Origin: Arion vulgaris
Taxonomy: Eukaryota; Mollusca; Gastropoda; Stylommatophora; Arionidae
Assembly: GCA_020796225.1 (NCBI GenBank)
Contig: CM036754.1
Coordinates: 14,275,867 to 14,339,866, forward strand
Direction: 5' to 3'
DNA: 64,000 bases
In this document: positions 1 through 11,759 of the stretch, in pieces
Layout of the letters: each line of letters opens with the position of its first letter
How positions within the stretch are numbered: position 1 is the first letter of the stretch
Program-made: the position numbers and the translations under genes
Notes under the pieces: generated by a model
What the model saw: only the letters and a program-made list of their open reading frames with translations
What the model was told of the DNA's origin: nothing
Databases searched by the model: none

Positions 1-270
1 TAAATGAAAATCTTCTTTGCGGCCACACTCTATGAGGGCATTCAAAATATCAGTTCTATCCATTGGCTGGCCCTCTGATATGGTGGCAGAGCCAGCCAGC
101 CTGTCTGCTCTCTCATTGCCAACAACACCCATGTGCCCCGGATCGAAGATAAGTGTGATTCTGCAAATTGTTGACGATTGTAGTGATTCAGTCCATTGCC
201 TGCGCACCGAACCAGCCTGTACCTTGCGGATCATACTCAATGAATCACTCAGAATGCATGCATGAGTGTA
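1..270 (-). mobile_element. LINE relic: RNase H domain C-terminal part
   Basis: Read on the minus strand this encodes the second half of a retrotransposon RNase H: a SDSLSM block (catalytic Asp strand) followed by a PGHMGVVGNERADRLAG block (His and Asp of the active site). It runs off the left edge of the window. The same blocks occur in the plus-strand LINE at 905-2945, so both probably belong to RNase H-bearing non-LTR elements, here in opposite orientation. No start, stop or full domain is present. Confidence 0.8.
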
Positions 271-474
271 GTCTCTTAGTGTTCATGGTGACATGTTCGT
301 GTAATAGTATTGACAAGGGAAGGTTTGTCGCAGATGATACAACTACATTTGCATTTCAAAATTGGTGCCATTTGTCCTATGATTTAATTTGCTTTATTGC
401 ATTTATGTTGGATTCCGTTGGTTATTCTTTCTTCCATTGCTGAAAAAAAATGCTCCATAGTTATGTAAAGTCTT

Positions 475-900
475 TGAGTTGTTTTAATTGATGATTATCG
501 ATGGAGATATTGGTAGTTCTTTCCTCTCTAGCGAATGTCATTTCTTCGGTTTTGTCGATGTTTATTTTCATGTTGTAATCATCGCATATTAGATACATGA
601 TACAGCCTGCTGCCTTGTAGGTTTTGGCTGGGGACAGCAAAAGGCTAACGGAGAGCGAACCCAGTAAACGCTGGTTGAAACCGAACACACCACCGAAGGA
701 TAAGCACCTGAGCTCCAATTGGTACTGAAGGATGTGCACGTACATCCCGTTCTGATGTTTGGCTGTTTATATATCACAATAGAATGATAAAAACGGCTTA
801 AGAACGATCGCGAGAGAGAGATACATGATACGGTTTGGCATGGAATCTACTCATTTTGAACTTTCTTATTTTCGGCAAAAAAAAAAAAAAAAAAATTATT
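475..900 (-). mobile_element. RTE-like LINE RT fragment, split by a SINE
   Basis: The minus strand encodes the RT palm/thumb motif DDYNMKINIDKTEEMTFA followed by a conserved linker ending VKDFT-like. The fragment is interrupted by a SINE at 604-818 and resumes at 832. The same motif recurs at 25.3 kb and 51.6 kb on the plus strand. It is a short 5'- and 3'-truncated relic. Confidence 0.75.
604..818 (+). mobile_element. SINE family B copy with 13-bp target-site duplication
   Basis: A 215-bp insertion ending in a (GA)n tract is flanked by perfect copies of AGATACATGATAC at 591-603 and 819-831. A homologous copy lies in reverse at 20811-21126 and a partial one near 39690-39910. The (GA)n end plus direct repeats imply target-primed insertion in plus orientation. 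No clear tRNA A/B boxes were seen, so the promoter class is unknown. Confidence 0.75.
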
Positions 901-904
901 TTTC

Positions 905-2945
905 TTATTTCTTATTTTCGGCAACGCATACTCACCTTGCAAAATGTATATGGCAAATTACTAGAGAAGATAGTGGCCAGAAAGGTAATGTGTCACTTGG
1001 AGAATGACCACATTCTTCCTGACACTTTGGGTAGCTACCGGCCAATGAAAGGGACATGGTACAATGCTGGCACGTTTGCATATGATGTTTATGAAGGCTT
1101 CCAATCCAAGCAAGAGACTGTTGCTGTGGCCATCGACTTGGAGGATGCTTATAACAAGGTGAATTATTCAATAATGGTGCGCTCTTTGATTAAATGTAAA
1201 GTTAATCCTTGGCTGGTAAACTGGATAGCTGCTTCTTTAATTGAGAGAACCGTTGCACTCCGTTTAGGAACATGGACATCGGATCCTGCTCGTATATGCC
1301 CGGGATTGCCCCAGGGTTCTCCTCTATCACCCGTGTTGTTTAATATTTACACAGCAAATGTAGCTAAAATTCAGCCAACCGGATTGGGTCGGACATTGAC
1401 ATTTGCAGATGATATCTTAATATATAGGACTGGGTCAGATAGACGAGAGATGGTTGACGACATTCAGAAAACATTGCATACCATCTCGGGTTGGTGTAGA
1501 GAGTCTCGCTCTCAGGTCAATCCTGAAAAATCGTGTATGTTATGGTGCTCGTTGAATAATCACATCGTCAAGGCTGACCTACCCTGTGTAATCTTTGATG
1601 AACATACCATCGAGCGCAGAGACAGGCTTCGCTATCTTGGAATAACCTTTGATCGTAGTCTATCTTTCAAACACCATATTGAACAGACGATACAACGGTG
1701 CAAGCGTGGTCTTGCGGCTCTCAAAGTTATGGTGGCCGCACATCTTGAGCAGAGACTACTTGCCCTTTTGTTCGATCGACTGGTAATGTCAGTGGTAGAT
1801 TACGGACTCGGAATTCTTACGATATCAAGATCACAATGTGAACGACTTGAACGGGTTCAGAATGAAGGTATGCGTATAGTTCTGGGCTGCACTAGAGATA
1901 CCCCATTGTGAAGATGAGATATATGCTTGGCCTTCTGTCACTACGCTCCCGTCATGCAATCGCCCAAACCAAGGCATATATGCGGGTTACTTCGGATAAG
2001 AGACATCCACTTCACAGGAACACTAATGATGTTAAGGGCACGAGAATCAAGCGTGGCATGTCGTGGATGGCCCAGGCTGAGAGAACGATTGGCCAGGTGA
2101 CTACGGTTGCGACTCTACCAAAAGGGGAAGAATGGATCCCAACAGATGGAAGCATGATGAACTATCTCAACGTTATCATTACTCTTGGAAGAGAATGTAG
2201 AGATTGGGGCAACATGAAGGCTGATCTCGCAGTTAAGCAGCTGATAGAAGATAATGCAAGGGATGATGATGTTGTTGTATATACCGATGGGTCGGTTCAA
2301 CGTGGTGAGAAATCCGGCTGGGGTTTCTTGGCTAATGCGCATGGTAGGGTTGTTGCAGAGCGAAGTGGGGCATACAGGACAACTACTTCTAGTATGAGGA
2401 TGGAGGTTGAGGCCGTTACTGCTGCCCTCCATTGGATTTCTGGGACTTCATTTACTGGGGCAGTTGTTGTATCTGACTCTCAGTCGATGCTTACAAGATC
2501 CAGAAGGGCAGGTTTCGGTATGAGTGGATGTCGTCTATAGAAGTTTCTAACCTCCAGCGGCTTACGTGGATATACTGTCCTGGGCATGCGGTGTTTACGG
2601 TAATGAGAGAGCGGACAGGCTTGCATCAACAGCATCGATTGTTGGGGAGTTGAAGATGGATAAGGGGATATTCTTCGGTCTCTTCGAGACTCTCTGTTGG
2701 ATGAGGACACTAAAATCGATGTTGAATCGATCAAGCGATTTAAGCAGTTTGGAATTACCCTTTGTTCAAGTCGAACTGGATGCCTGAGAGGCAGAGTGAG
2801 AGGTGAGTTTAATCAGCGAGCCACAGGAACCATCAGTATGCATACTCTTCGATATCTGTTGGGGAGACTGAGCACCTATGGGTTTGCCCGGAGTGCAATG
2901 ACGTCAGTTTAGTAACCAATAACCAATAACTATTTTTCGGCAATC
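905..2945 (+). mobile_element. Non-LTR retrotransposon (RT + RNase H), frameshifted, 5'-truncated
   Basis: The frame at about 925-1911 encodes a reverse transcriptase: AIDLEDAYNKV (motif A), GLPQGSPLSPVLFNIY (motif B), FADDILIY (motif C, catalytic DD) and LRYLGITFD (motif E). After a frameshift near 1905 an RNase H follows (VVYTDGS, MEVEAV, VSDSQSM; then in another frame PGHA..GVYGNERADRLAS near 2575-2625). The C terminus read across frames gives a zinc-knuckle-like HLWVCPECN near 2875-2900. No endonuclease is present. Two or more frameshifts separate the domains, so it is dead. The 3' end is a short TAACCAA-type repeat at about 2913-2932, shared with the copy at 8229-8525. The domain order fits the I/R1/jockey side of LINE diversity. 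Confidence 0.9.
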
Positions 2946-3600
2946 TCTGGTCATGCGCTTAATTCACTGTTGACCACAAACTGGACAGTCAGCTTCAGTT
3001 CTGTCAGATTTCCCCAAAGCTTCGTTTTTAGGTCGACTGTGTGTGGCCACATGTTGCTTTTCAGCTCGCCCAGAAGTATACAGTCTTGCAGGATATGTTC
3101 CAGTGTCTGTTACATCTGTTGACACTGACAAAGAGCAGTTTCAACCAATCTTGGATCCCTGTACTAGAATAAAAGTTCATTCCACGAAGCCTCTGTTTGC
3201 AAATAGACCACACATTTTCTATGAGATTTTAATCTGACGAATTCACAGACTAGTCCGACAAGTTAATTTACTTACACTTTTTTTTTAAATCTTTAAATTT
3301 TCACCCTTTTCGATGTAGGTCACGGGATGAAATTCTGTTGAAGGACGTCATATTCTTCAGGAAATATCTATTCTCATTCTGGAACCGTTTTTATTTTGAG
3401 AATTTTGATGTAATTTGGTAAGCGTATCATATTCTGGACGGGATGGAAGACTTCAACGCTGTAATAACTTGAGTACCGACAACACATTTGATGTTTCATT
3501 GTTTCACGCGCTAGTCAATGTAGGAATAACAAACCACCTCCGTTATGAGATGAAGAAATGTGAGAAGAAAGTAGAGAAGAAGAGTGGACATTATAGACTA
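2946..3600. other. Unassigned sequence
   Basis: I see no convincing gene here. Short frames lack recognisable motifs. The stretch separates a LINE tail from a GA-rich minisatellite. Confidence 0.5.
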
Positions 3601-3602
3601 GA

Positions 3603-4402
3603 GATAAGAGTAGAGAAGAGAGTAGGGACTATAGAGAAGAGAGTAGTGACTTTAGAGAAGAGAGTAGGGACTATAGAGAAGAGAGTAGGGACTATAGAGA
3701 AGAGAGTAGGGACTTTAGAGAAGAGAGTAGTGACTTTAGAGAAGAGAGTAGTGACTATAGAGAAGAGAGTAGGGACTATAGAGAAGAGAGTAGGGACTAT
3801 AGAGAAGAGAGTAGGGACTATAGAGAAGAGAGTAGGGACTATAGAGAAGAGAGTAGTGACTATAGAGAAGAGAGTAGTGACTATAGAGAAGAGAGTAGTG
3901 ACTATAGAGAAGAGAGTAGGGACTATAGAGAAGAGAGTAGTGACTATAGAGAAGAGAGTAGTGACTATAGAGAAGAGAGTAGTGACTATAGAGAAGAGAG
4001 TAGTGACTATAGAGAAGAGAGTAGTATAGAGAAGAGAGTAGGGACTATAGAGAAGAGAGTAGTGACTATAGAGAAGAGAGTAGGGACTATAGAGAAGAGA
4101 GTAGGGACTATAGAGAAGAGAGTAGGGACTATAGAGAAGAGATTAGGGACTATAGAGAAGAGAGTAGTGACTATAGAGAAGAGAGTAGTGACTATAGAGA
4201 AGAGAGTAGGGACTATAGAGAAGAGAGTAGTGACTATAGAGAAGAGAGTAGTGACTATAGAGAAGAGAGTAGTGACTATAGAGAAGAGAGTAGTGACTAT
4301 AGAGAAGAGAGTAGGGACTATAGAGAAGAGAGTAGTGACTATAGAGAAGAGAGTAGGGACTATAGAGAAGAGAGTAGGGACTATAGAGAAGAGAGTATAG
4401 AT
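3603..4402 (+). repeat. 21-bp GA-rich minisatellite (about 38 units)
   Basis: The unit reads ACTATAGAGAAGAGAGTAGG with one more base, repeated head to tail. Most variation is a single G/T site (GGGACT versus GTGACT). Because 21 is divisible by three, both strands stay open: the plus strand reads as EKRVGTI/EKRVVTI heptads. One short unit near 4024-4030 breaks the frame. A degenerate GA-rich tail continues to about 4580. It is best read as a minisatellite and not as a gene. Confidence 0.95.
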
Positions 4403-4589
4403 AGGAGTAGAAGAGAGAGATACGAGTAGAGAGAAGAGAGTAGAAAAAGAATGGAGAAGATAGTGGTAAGAGTTGAGAAGAGAGCAGAAAATAGAGTCGA
4501 GAATAGGAGAAGTCGTAGAGAAAGAATAAAGGAAAGACGAGAGTAGTAGATAAGAGAGTAGATGAAGCAAGAGATATGAGAGAATAACA

Positions 4590-4915
4590 AGTACTACTAC
4601 TACACACATCATCTACTACACACACATCATACACACAACACAATCTTGACACTTACATTACACACGCCAACTACTACACACACATCATATACACGCCAAC
4701 TACTACACACACATCATACACAGTCAACTACTACACACTTCATACACACGTCAACTACTACACACACATCATACACACGTCAACTACTACACACACTTCA
4801 TACACACGTCAACTACTACACACACTTCATACACACGTCAACTACTACACACACTTCATACACACGTCAACTACTACACACACATCATACAAACGTCAAC
4901 TACTACACACATAAA
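4590..4915. repeat. 29-bp CA-rich minisatellite
   Basis: About ten imperfect units of a 29-bp repeat containing CAACTACTACACACAC and TCATACACACG lie directly after the GA-rich array. The strand changes from purine-rich to pyrimidine/A-rich at the junction. Confidence 0.9.
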
Positions 4916-6090
4916 ATGATTATAACACAAACATATGGAACAAACACAACAGCTAATGCAAAGTAGTTTTAGCGCCAATTTCGGTTGTGACAACAATAAT
5001 GCCCGTCTAATCAAATCGACATCAGGCTGTGAGTTTCTCATCAGCGACAACATCATCATTGTTAGTAGTAGCAACAGCAGGATAGCAATCATTGTAAAGA
5101 AACCATGTCTAACTAGCACAATGAAACGTTGAAATCCTCTTAAGAATGCCACCAACGGAGGAAGTGTTGACGTTGTGGTAGCAAACATGGTTCTAGATTG
5201 CCCGAGAGGGGAGCCAGGACTCTTAGCCACATTGTTTATGTCTGAAAGTAAGACGACATGCAAGCCAGGATCTGGTCAAATATTGGCCAGAAAAATTAAA
5301 TACGGTTTGATCAAAGATAAATATATTTGCCTTGATGAAATCACACGCTGTTGTGAGCGGATATAGAATTGTTGTTGTATGGTTGAGAGATTCATGTGTT
5401 TAGTCATTTCTCTGCAGGTTCTTTGTCAATCTTGTCATGTAAGCCAAAATCTAAATAACAAAGTCCAATTGCCAACATGCGCTGTGCATGTCGTTTGATT
5501 TGGTTAAATGATCTGAGATTGGTTTTGGTTTTCTTATACACTTGCTAACCACGTCAAGCAGTATTTTTTATTTTAATCAACTTTTTTTTAAAATGTCAGA
5601 CAACATGCAAAGATGGCGTCTCATTATTCTGATCTCACGCTGTGTTCTACATCCAAATAAAACTTTAGAAAATGAAAGAAACTTCAATGGCTGCTGATTG
5701 TACCTGTACACTCCGCACATGTTCACAACAAGAAGCCAGATAGGATTATTCCCTTCCCATGAAATATGTGACAGCTACAATTAGTGAATGTTTAATTATC
5801 AGAACGACTTGGTTTGTATATCGTTAAGCGAATGTGGCCGAGTTTTTTCCACCCTTTTTTCTAAAAAAATACACAAGGACAATTTGATTTCTTTGTATTT
5901 GTACCGTGCGTTAAGCGTCGGCGGCTTTCATAGATGACTGAATAGTTGTTGATATTTGAAGATTTCGACATGCGAACAGATAACTGGAATATGTGGCCGC
6001 CAACACGGTTCAGAACGTTCATGATAAATAGCGTATGTGCATGTTATGTTACTTAAATTATGATAATAAATTTATGTGTGTGAAATCAAA
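4916..6090. other. No recognisable feature
   Basis: AT-rich sequence with only short frames lacking family motifs. Nothing supports a gene or RNA here. Confidence 0.5.
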
Positions 6091-6091
6091 T

Positions 6092-6330
6092 TGGGAAGTT
6101 CTGTTTGGGAAGTTATGGTGAAGTTTTGTTTGGGAAGTTATGGGGAAGTTCTGTTTGGGGAGTTATGGTGAAATTATGTTTGGGAAGTTATGGCGAAGTT
6201 CTGTTTGGTAAGTTATGGTGAAGTTCTGTTTGGGGAGTTATGGTGAAATTATGTTTGGTAAGTTATGGTGAAGTTCTGTTTGGGGAGTTATGGGGAAAAT
6301 TTTATTTGGGAAGTTATGGTGAAGTTGTGC
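6092..6330. repeat. 25-bp tandem repeat
   Basis: Around nine imperfect copies of a unit containing TTCTGTTTGGGAAGTTATGG, with alternating GGTGAAG and GGGGAAG ends. Confidence 0.85.
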
Positions 6331-6814
6331 CCAAGAACAAAAAATGTATCTTAAAATGATGCTCTTTGTTATGCTTTAGAATGTCTGTACATGACATCTC
6401 ATTCTGATTCTTCTTCTGCGATTAATTTCCTATTACTAAGATATCTAAACAGAGGGATGAGTTGCCTTCATGAATCCAGTTATCAGCAGGAGGTCTTCAC
6501 GGATCTTACACAATTTCTCTTTCTCTCACAGTGTCATGTTTGATATCTCAAATCATTGAGGGGAAGGGACAGGTTTGAATGATGTGTTCAGAGAAGTCTG
6601 GGAACCCTTTGGTATGTGTATTGGTTAGTTTGGTCAGCTTTCAGTTTATGAAGATGTGCTTGAGTGCGGTGTTAAGTCTGCAGTGTTAAGTGTGTAGCCT
6701 AAATATGATGGTATGTTGGTTTCTTTCTAACTTTAAGATAGGGTTTTGTAGGTAATAACTGCTGGTCTTATGACCATTTATTTTCCCCACATCTTATTCA
6801 AGACTAGACATCTC

Positions 6815-7020
6815 ATCCATGACGTTTCAGCCAAAAGGTCTTTGTCAAAAAATTTATCAAAGGCTTTTTGGTCGAAGCATTGCTGCATTTTTTTTTTGGT
6901 ACTTTGTAAAACTAGTTGACTACACTTTTGTACATGCTTCGCCTTTAGTATATAATTTAACAGCAGTCTTTGTTTGTATCGATAATAACAGACAGCAACA
7001 CTTCAACAACTCCTACCCAC
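6815..7020. repeat. Dispersed repeat related to 62.3-62.7 kb (hammerhead-like core)
   Basis: Contains AAAGGCTTTTTGGTCGAAGC followed by ATTGCTGC and TACTTTGTAAAACTA, close to sequence at 62618-62690. An inverted partner of the core (AGCCAAAAGGTC) sits just upstream at about 6829. In Penelope-type elements such blocks carry hammerhead ribozyme cores; that assignment is inference for this copy. The remaining sequence to 7380 holds only imperfect GTATGTTCTATACTCATGAAG-like repeats near 7150-7270. Confidence 0.45.
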
Positions 7021-7384
7021 AATTCTTCAAACGGCAGACTCCTATCCTTGTAAGAATTATTAGACAAATATTAACAAGAGAGACAACAAGGAAAATGAAT
7101 TTATACTCGTAGACATTTATACTGGTAGAGTTATGTCCCTGAACTTGATCAAATAGTAGAGGTCTGTTCTATACCAGTAAAGGTATGTTCTGTACTCATG
7201 AAGGTATACTCATGAAGGTATGTTCTATACATGTAAAGGTATGTTTGTACTCATAAGGGTATGCTTCTATATTCGTGAAGTAATCCCAATATATGTATCA
7301 GTTACGTACGTGCTAGTTATGATTGTAAAACTATATCCTTGTATCTGAGCTAGTGAAGTTATTTTGGTGAAGTAAACATTCTCA

Positions 7385-7850
7385 CAAAAGTAAGACTTCT
7401 AAGAACATGCATATTCCCTGTGGCAACATATGGATGCGAATCGTGGACCATAACACAAACATTAAAAAACAAAACTGAAGCTTTTGAAACAAGGTGCTAT
7501 AGAAAATTTCTTAGAATATCCTGGACATAGAAAAGAAGAAACAAAGATATCATACAAGACCTGAATATCAAGAAGTATTGGTTCATAAATAATATCATGT
7601 CCCGAAAGATGAAATATTTTGGCCACATTAAACGCCACAGTGGTCTGGAGAGAAAGGTAATGGAAGGCATAGTTCCTGGAAAACGAGGCAGGGGACGACC
7701 AAGACGAAGATGGCAGCAGGACATCAAAGAAACCTTGAACATGACGTTGGAAGAGGCAGGAGAACTTGCAAGGGACAGAGAGTTTTTCAGGTGGGCTGTA
7801 ATGAATGCGACGTTCCGCAAGGGACATGCTACTACTTGAAACTTGAAGCA
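7385..7850 (+). mobile_element. LINE 3' end (RT C-terminal region)
   Basis: Plus-strand translation gives the conserved end of an RTE/craniofacial-type RT protein: VATYGCESWTIT, then MKYFGHIKRHSGLERKVMEG, RGRGRPRRRWQQDI and a final ARDREFFRWAV block. A stop interrupts it near 7530. A homologous minus-strand fragment occurs at 49620-50115, sharing the same PRRRWQQDIKET block. Confidence 0.85.
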
Positions 7851-7854
7851 TTCT

Positions 7855-8228
7855 CAAGTGGGAAGTGTTGCTAGACGTGTTATACTTTCAAAATTATGTG
7901 AGTTAAGTAGCGCTCGGAAAGTTCTGTGCCAAATAATTTGCACTTGACATTATGTTATGTTCCAAAACATGAGCTTATAAAGTGATGCTATTGACGTTAT
8001 ACTTCTCAAATTATGCTGGTGAAGTTATGCTCTTGAAGTTGTACTTGTATAGTTATGCTGATGAAACAATGCTCATGTTGTGTTGGTGAAGCTGTTCTTA
8101 TTGAACAACATGTGCATCTCATCTTCCAGTGTCGTGGTTTTCTGTTTGTGTCTTGCGCTGTTATGGAGGCTTGGGTGATTGTTATTTTTGCTCTTTGGCA
8201 GGATTCTGCTACGCCATCTTACATAAAG
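7855..8228. other. No recognisable feature
   Basis: AT-rich spacer between two LINE 3' fragments. Short frames only, with weak TTATGCT.GTGAAGTT-like repeats near 8000-8070. Confidence 0.4.
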
Positions 8229-8525
8229 CTTGGTTATTGGTTATTGGTTACTAAACTGGCGTCATTGCACTCCGGGCAAACCCATAGGTGCTCAGTCTCC
8301 CCAACAGATATCGAAGAGTATGCATACTGATGGTTCCTGTGGCTCGCTGATTAAACACACCTCTCACTCTGCCTCTCAGGCATCCAGTTCGACTTGAACA
8401 ACGGGTAATTCCAAACTGCTTAAATCGCTTGATCGATTCAACATCGATTTTAGTGTCCCCAAAGCATATCCTGAAAGACTGCCTCAGCCTAAGCAGCGTG
8501 AGAATGAAAATCTGACACACAGGAA
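8229..8525 (-). mobile_element. LINE C-terminal/3' end copy (same family as 905-2945)
   Basis: The minus strand is nearly identical to 2697-2932: TKIDVESIKRFKQFGIT, TGCLRGRVRG, NQRATGTISMHTLRYLLG, then the zinc-knuckle region. It begins with the same TAACCAA tail repeat (read GGTTATTGGTTATTGG on the plus strand at 8231-8246). It is severely 5'-truncated, as expected for target-primed insertion. Confidence 0.9.
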
Positions 8526-8549
8526 CAACCCTTCAGAACAAACTATAAG

Positions 8550-9070
8550 GGGCCGATGAAGACCTCAAGCGAACCGCCCTGTTTATGACACATACCGGAG
8601 TAGTTGCATAGCAGAAGTTTATCGCCGAAGACCTCAAGCACACTGCCCTGTTTATGACACATACCGGAGTAGTTGCATAGAAGAAGTTATTCGCCAAAGT
8701 AGAAAACCTCAAGCGCACTGCCCTGTTTATAACACATACCGGACGGAGTAGTCGCATAGAAGAAGTTGTTCACTAAAGTAGAAAACCTCAAGCGCACTGC
8801 CCTGTTTATAGCACATACCGGACGGAGTAGTCGCATAGAAGAAGTTGATCGCCGAAGACCTCAAGCGCACTGCCCTGTTTATGACACATACCGGAGTAGT
8901 TGCATAGCAGAAGTTGATCGCCGAAGACCTCAAGCGCACTGCCCTGTTTATGACACATACCGGAGTAGTTGCATAGAAGAAGTTGTTCGCCGAAGACCTC
9001 AAGCGCACTGCCCTGTTTATAACACATACCGGACGGAGTAGTCGCATCGAAGAAGTTGATCGCCGAATAA
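8550..9070. repeat. 69-bp tandem repeat (about 7 units)
   Basis: The unit contains GCCGAAGACCTCAAGCGCAC, TGCCCTGTTTATGACACATA and CCGGAGTAGTTGCATAG. Several units carry a 4-bp GACG insertion. The period is close to a multiple of three, which keeps several frames open on both strands and mimics proteins of about 100 residues. It starts right after the inverted LINE end at 8525. Confidence 0.9.
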
Positions 9071-10794
9071 GAACAAAACATCAACTTTGTATTTTAATCT
9101 GTCATTTAGTACCTTTCAAAGGCATGGACTGAAAGTATCACACAATAACTATTATAGCAGAGTTAGGAGAGCTAATGGAGGGCAACAGTGCCAGTCACAA
9201 CTTGCATACTTATGTACTGCCATTAGTTGTCATGTATGCTTCATCCGTTTAACAAAGACTCTAATCTAATCGAGTGCGTTAACTAGAAAATTCAAGCCTG
9301 ATTTTTCAGCACGATGCATAGACCCAGCAGTATTTTAAATAAGTCACCACGATCTGTGCTATCTGAGTGGTACACATATCATACATGCGTGTTGTGAACA
9401 AGATTAGACTAATAAGAATTCACAGCTGACGTGCACATTTTGTATTTAAATTTATTGGACTATAATGTCCAGGACCAATATGAAGTCTACTTTTATACGG
9501 TATAAATGATAGTAGTTTCCCTTGTTTGGGCCCAACGTCTCTTCGTGGACACTGTTGCGAACTTTGTTGTTTATAAACTTAAACTTCTCTAAATCTCAAT
9601 AATTGAGCATGGACGGAAATTATATAATAATCACTGATAAAATATGTTGACGTGTTATCAAATGCGACATTTATAATGAAACTGTAACTGTAAGCCTACT
9701 AGATAGATGCAGTATTCTCTACTCATGTAGATCTTCATAAGTATGATGTACAAAGTCAAAGTATATTATTCATATGTCATATGTAAAATTTAAATGTTTT
9801 TGTTAATTCACTCAATAATCATTAGTGACACGAATCTGAGCGGAATCACATGTGACACTACTACACAACACACTGAGCTTGGAGCCTCAACAGATTTATA
9901 TCGTGCAGTAGATCTAATAATATGTATGTTGCTTTACTTGAATGAATGCAGATTTATATTACCATTGTAACCATTTACCAGTGTGTGTCATATATTAGTA
10001 TGATACACAACCGAAAATATAATTATAATAATCCGTCGTTTGATCATTGATGTTTTCATGCAAAAAATCAATCAACATTATGAACATACTTAAAGTTAAT
10101 AGTGAATAGTTATACGACTGAGAATCATAGTATTCAACTGCTGAGTGACAGAGGAGGTGCGAATACACAACACCCATATGTCGAACCCTTATCATGTATG
10201 CTCCAACTGTGGTAGGAGATTACATTTCAGAATTGTACTCTACTACAGTTGCCCTCACAAACACCAGCGAGATCCAACAATAACACATATCTGAGGCTGT
10301 TTTTATCATCGCTTGGCCTGTACTGCTATTATTACACTACTAAACTCAGTCAAGGAATGAAATTTTATCTTTGTTTTGGTTCCCCAGTGGCACCTGGGAC
10401 TGCAACTCTGCTGTTGCTCTACACATAATTCTATTCAGGGTCATCTGCTCAGTTCTGCCCTTGTCTTCCACCTCCATTTCTACTGTTTTTCAACCAAGTA
10501 TCTTTGTCTTTCATACTCTTTTTGTCCCATAGTAAGTGAGAGTTAAGATAAAATGTGTACATTAGAGTTGTTACCTTGCATTTTTGCATGTATTCTTCAC
10601 TAAGACTCATCAGTATACACCACCATGTTGTATTTATTAAAGTTGGTGTTGTAGAAGACAGAACATACTCAAAATAGTGCCACAGATGTGACATTGGTCA
10701 TGCTGGACCAGATCATTGCAGCTCCCTAAGTATAGAGGTTCCCAAATATATTTTTCTATAGTGATGCTGCACTTGATAAAACCACTACATTTAT
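9071..10794. other. Long stretch without a recognisable gene
   Basis: AT-rich. Short frames only, none with a family signature. I found no terminal repeats or direct duplications here. Confidence 0.5.
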
Positions 10795-10806
10795 AAAATA
10801 TTGAAT

Positions 10807-11053
10807 CTTCTTTGCGTGCATTCTTTACGACCAATTTGTATCACTCTTTGTGATATGTTTGATCTTTGCCAAGAACGTGTATACGTTGCACATTGATTTG
10901 GTAGGCCCCTAAACGCATAGACTTCTACACGTTTAGGACATGTGCATCCGATTTCAGCCAAACCTCCTTAGTCGCCTCTTACGACATGCGTTGCAGGTAA
11001 CAATGGTTCTATTCTTAACACCCCAAATTTGGGCCTTGGTAACCACTCAGGCG
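10807..11053 (-). mobile_element. SINE family A, full-length copy with 12-bp duplication
   Basis: A 247-bp insertion flanked by perfect copies of AAAATATTGAAT (10795-10806 and 11054-11065). In element orientation it starts CGCCTGAGTGGTTACC, contains TCGTAAGAGGCGACTAAGG, and ends in a (GAA) tail. It has the same length as the independent copy at 14987-15233, which fixes both ends of the family. Confidence 0.85.
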
Positions 11054-11759
11054 AAAATATTGAATAAACATGGCTCTGATTCAACAAACAGTACAGTTTC
11101 TAGTGAAATATCCAAACACAAAATCTGCTCGTTTGACAAAGTACAACAGACTACATTAATGTTTGCACCAAAAGGAATTTTTAAAGTAGAATATACATGA
11201 CATTTCTAGGATAAACAAAGATAAGCATTCCTACTTCTTTCTCATGCTCCCATATATTTTCCAGTGTTATTTATATTTTCAGTTTTTCTATTTTTCTTTT
11301 ATGTCATTCGAGAGCCGACATAGTGTAGTGGTTAGGGCATGTGCTTTAAAGCATCTTTTCTCATATTTTCAACATGTGTGCTCATTAACTGTTATATTTG
11401 TACTATTTGTTCTATAGTGTCATTGTTTTTAGCACATCTTATATCCTTTACTTGATAAAGTCCTATTGGTTAAAACATTGATTTTATCTGTTGTTGTACT
11501 TTGTAAGACTTTGTCTTTGGTATATAGTTTTGTTACAATCTTCCCATTACAGTACTTAGTCTTAGACAAGAAACAGTTAGTACTGTACTTAGTGTTAGAC
11601 AATTATTTCTTAATTTTTGTTGAGTTTGTAATTATTGTGAATATGTTTTCTAATGCAGGTTTGCACATTCAGATTTTGACTGCTGTATGCTGTAATCTAT
11701 CTACACATGATTTCACAAATTTCCAGTCCTATCTTCCAATATTTGTGGTCACAGTTGCT
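11054..11759. other. Upstream region of the ANGEL-family gene
   Basis: No separate gene seen. A tRNA A-box-like stretch (TAGTGTAGTGGTTAGGGC, 11330-11347) looks like a SINE head remnant. The frame of exon 1 is open back to 11466, so coding could begin upstream or through a 5' splice; CAG acceptors lie near 11657 and 11750. Confidence 0.4.

Noticed and set aside
3415..4402. Long open frames of EKRV heptads as a coiled-coil protein
   Set aside because: The frame exists because the 21-bp unit is divisible by three; the opposite strand is open too, and an off-length unit breaks it.
4646..4966. His/Thr-rich protein
   Set aside because: CA-rich 29-bp minisatellite.
8533..9084. Repeat proteins of about 100 residues on both strands
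   Set aside because: 69-bp tandem repeat keeps frames open; no start context or conserved composition.
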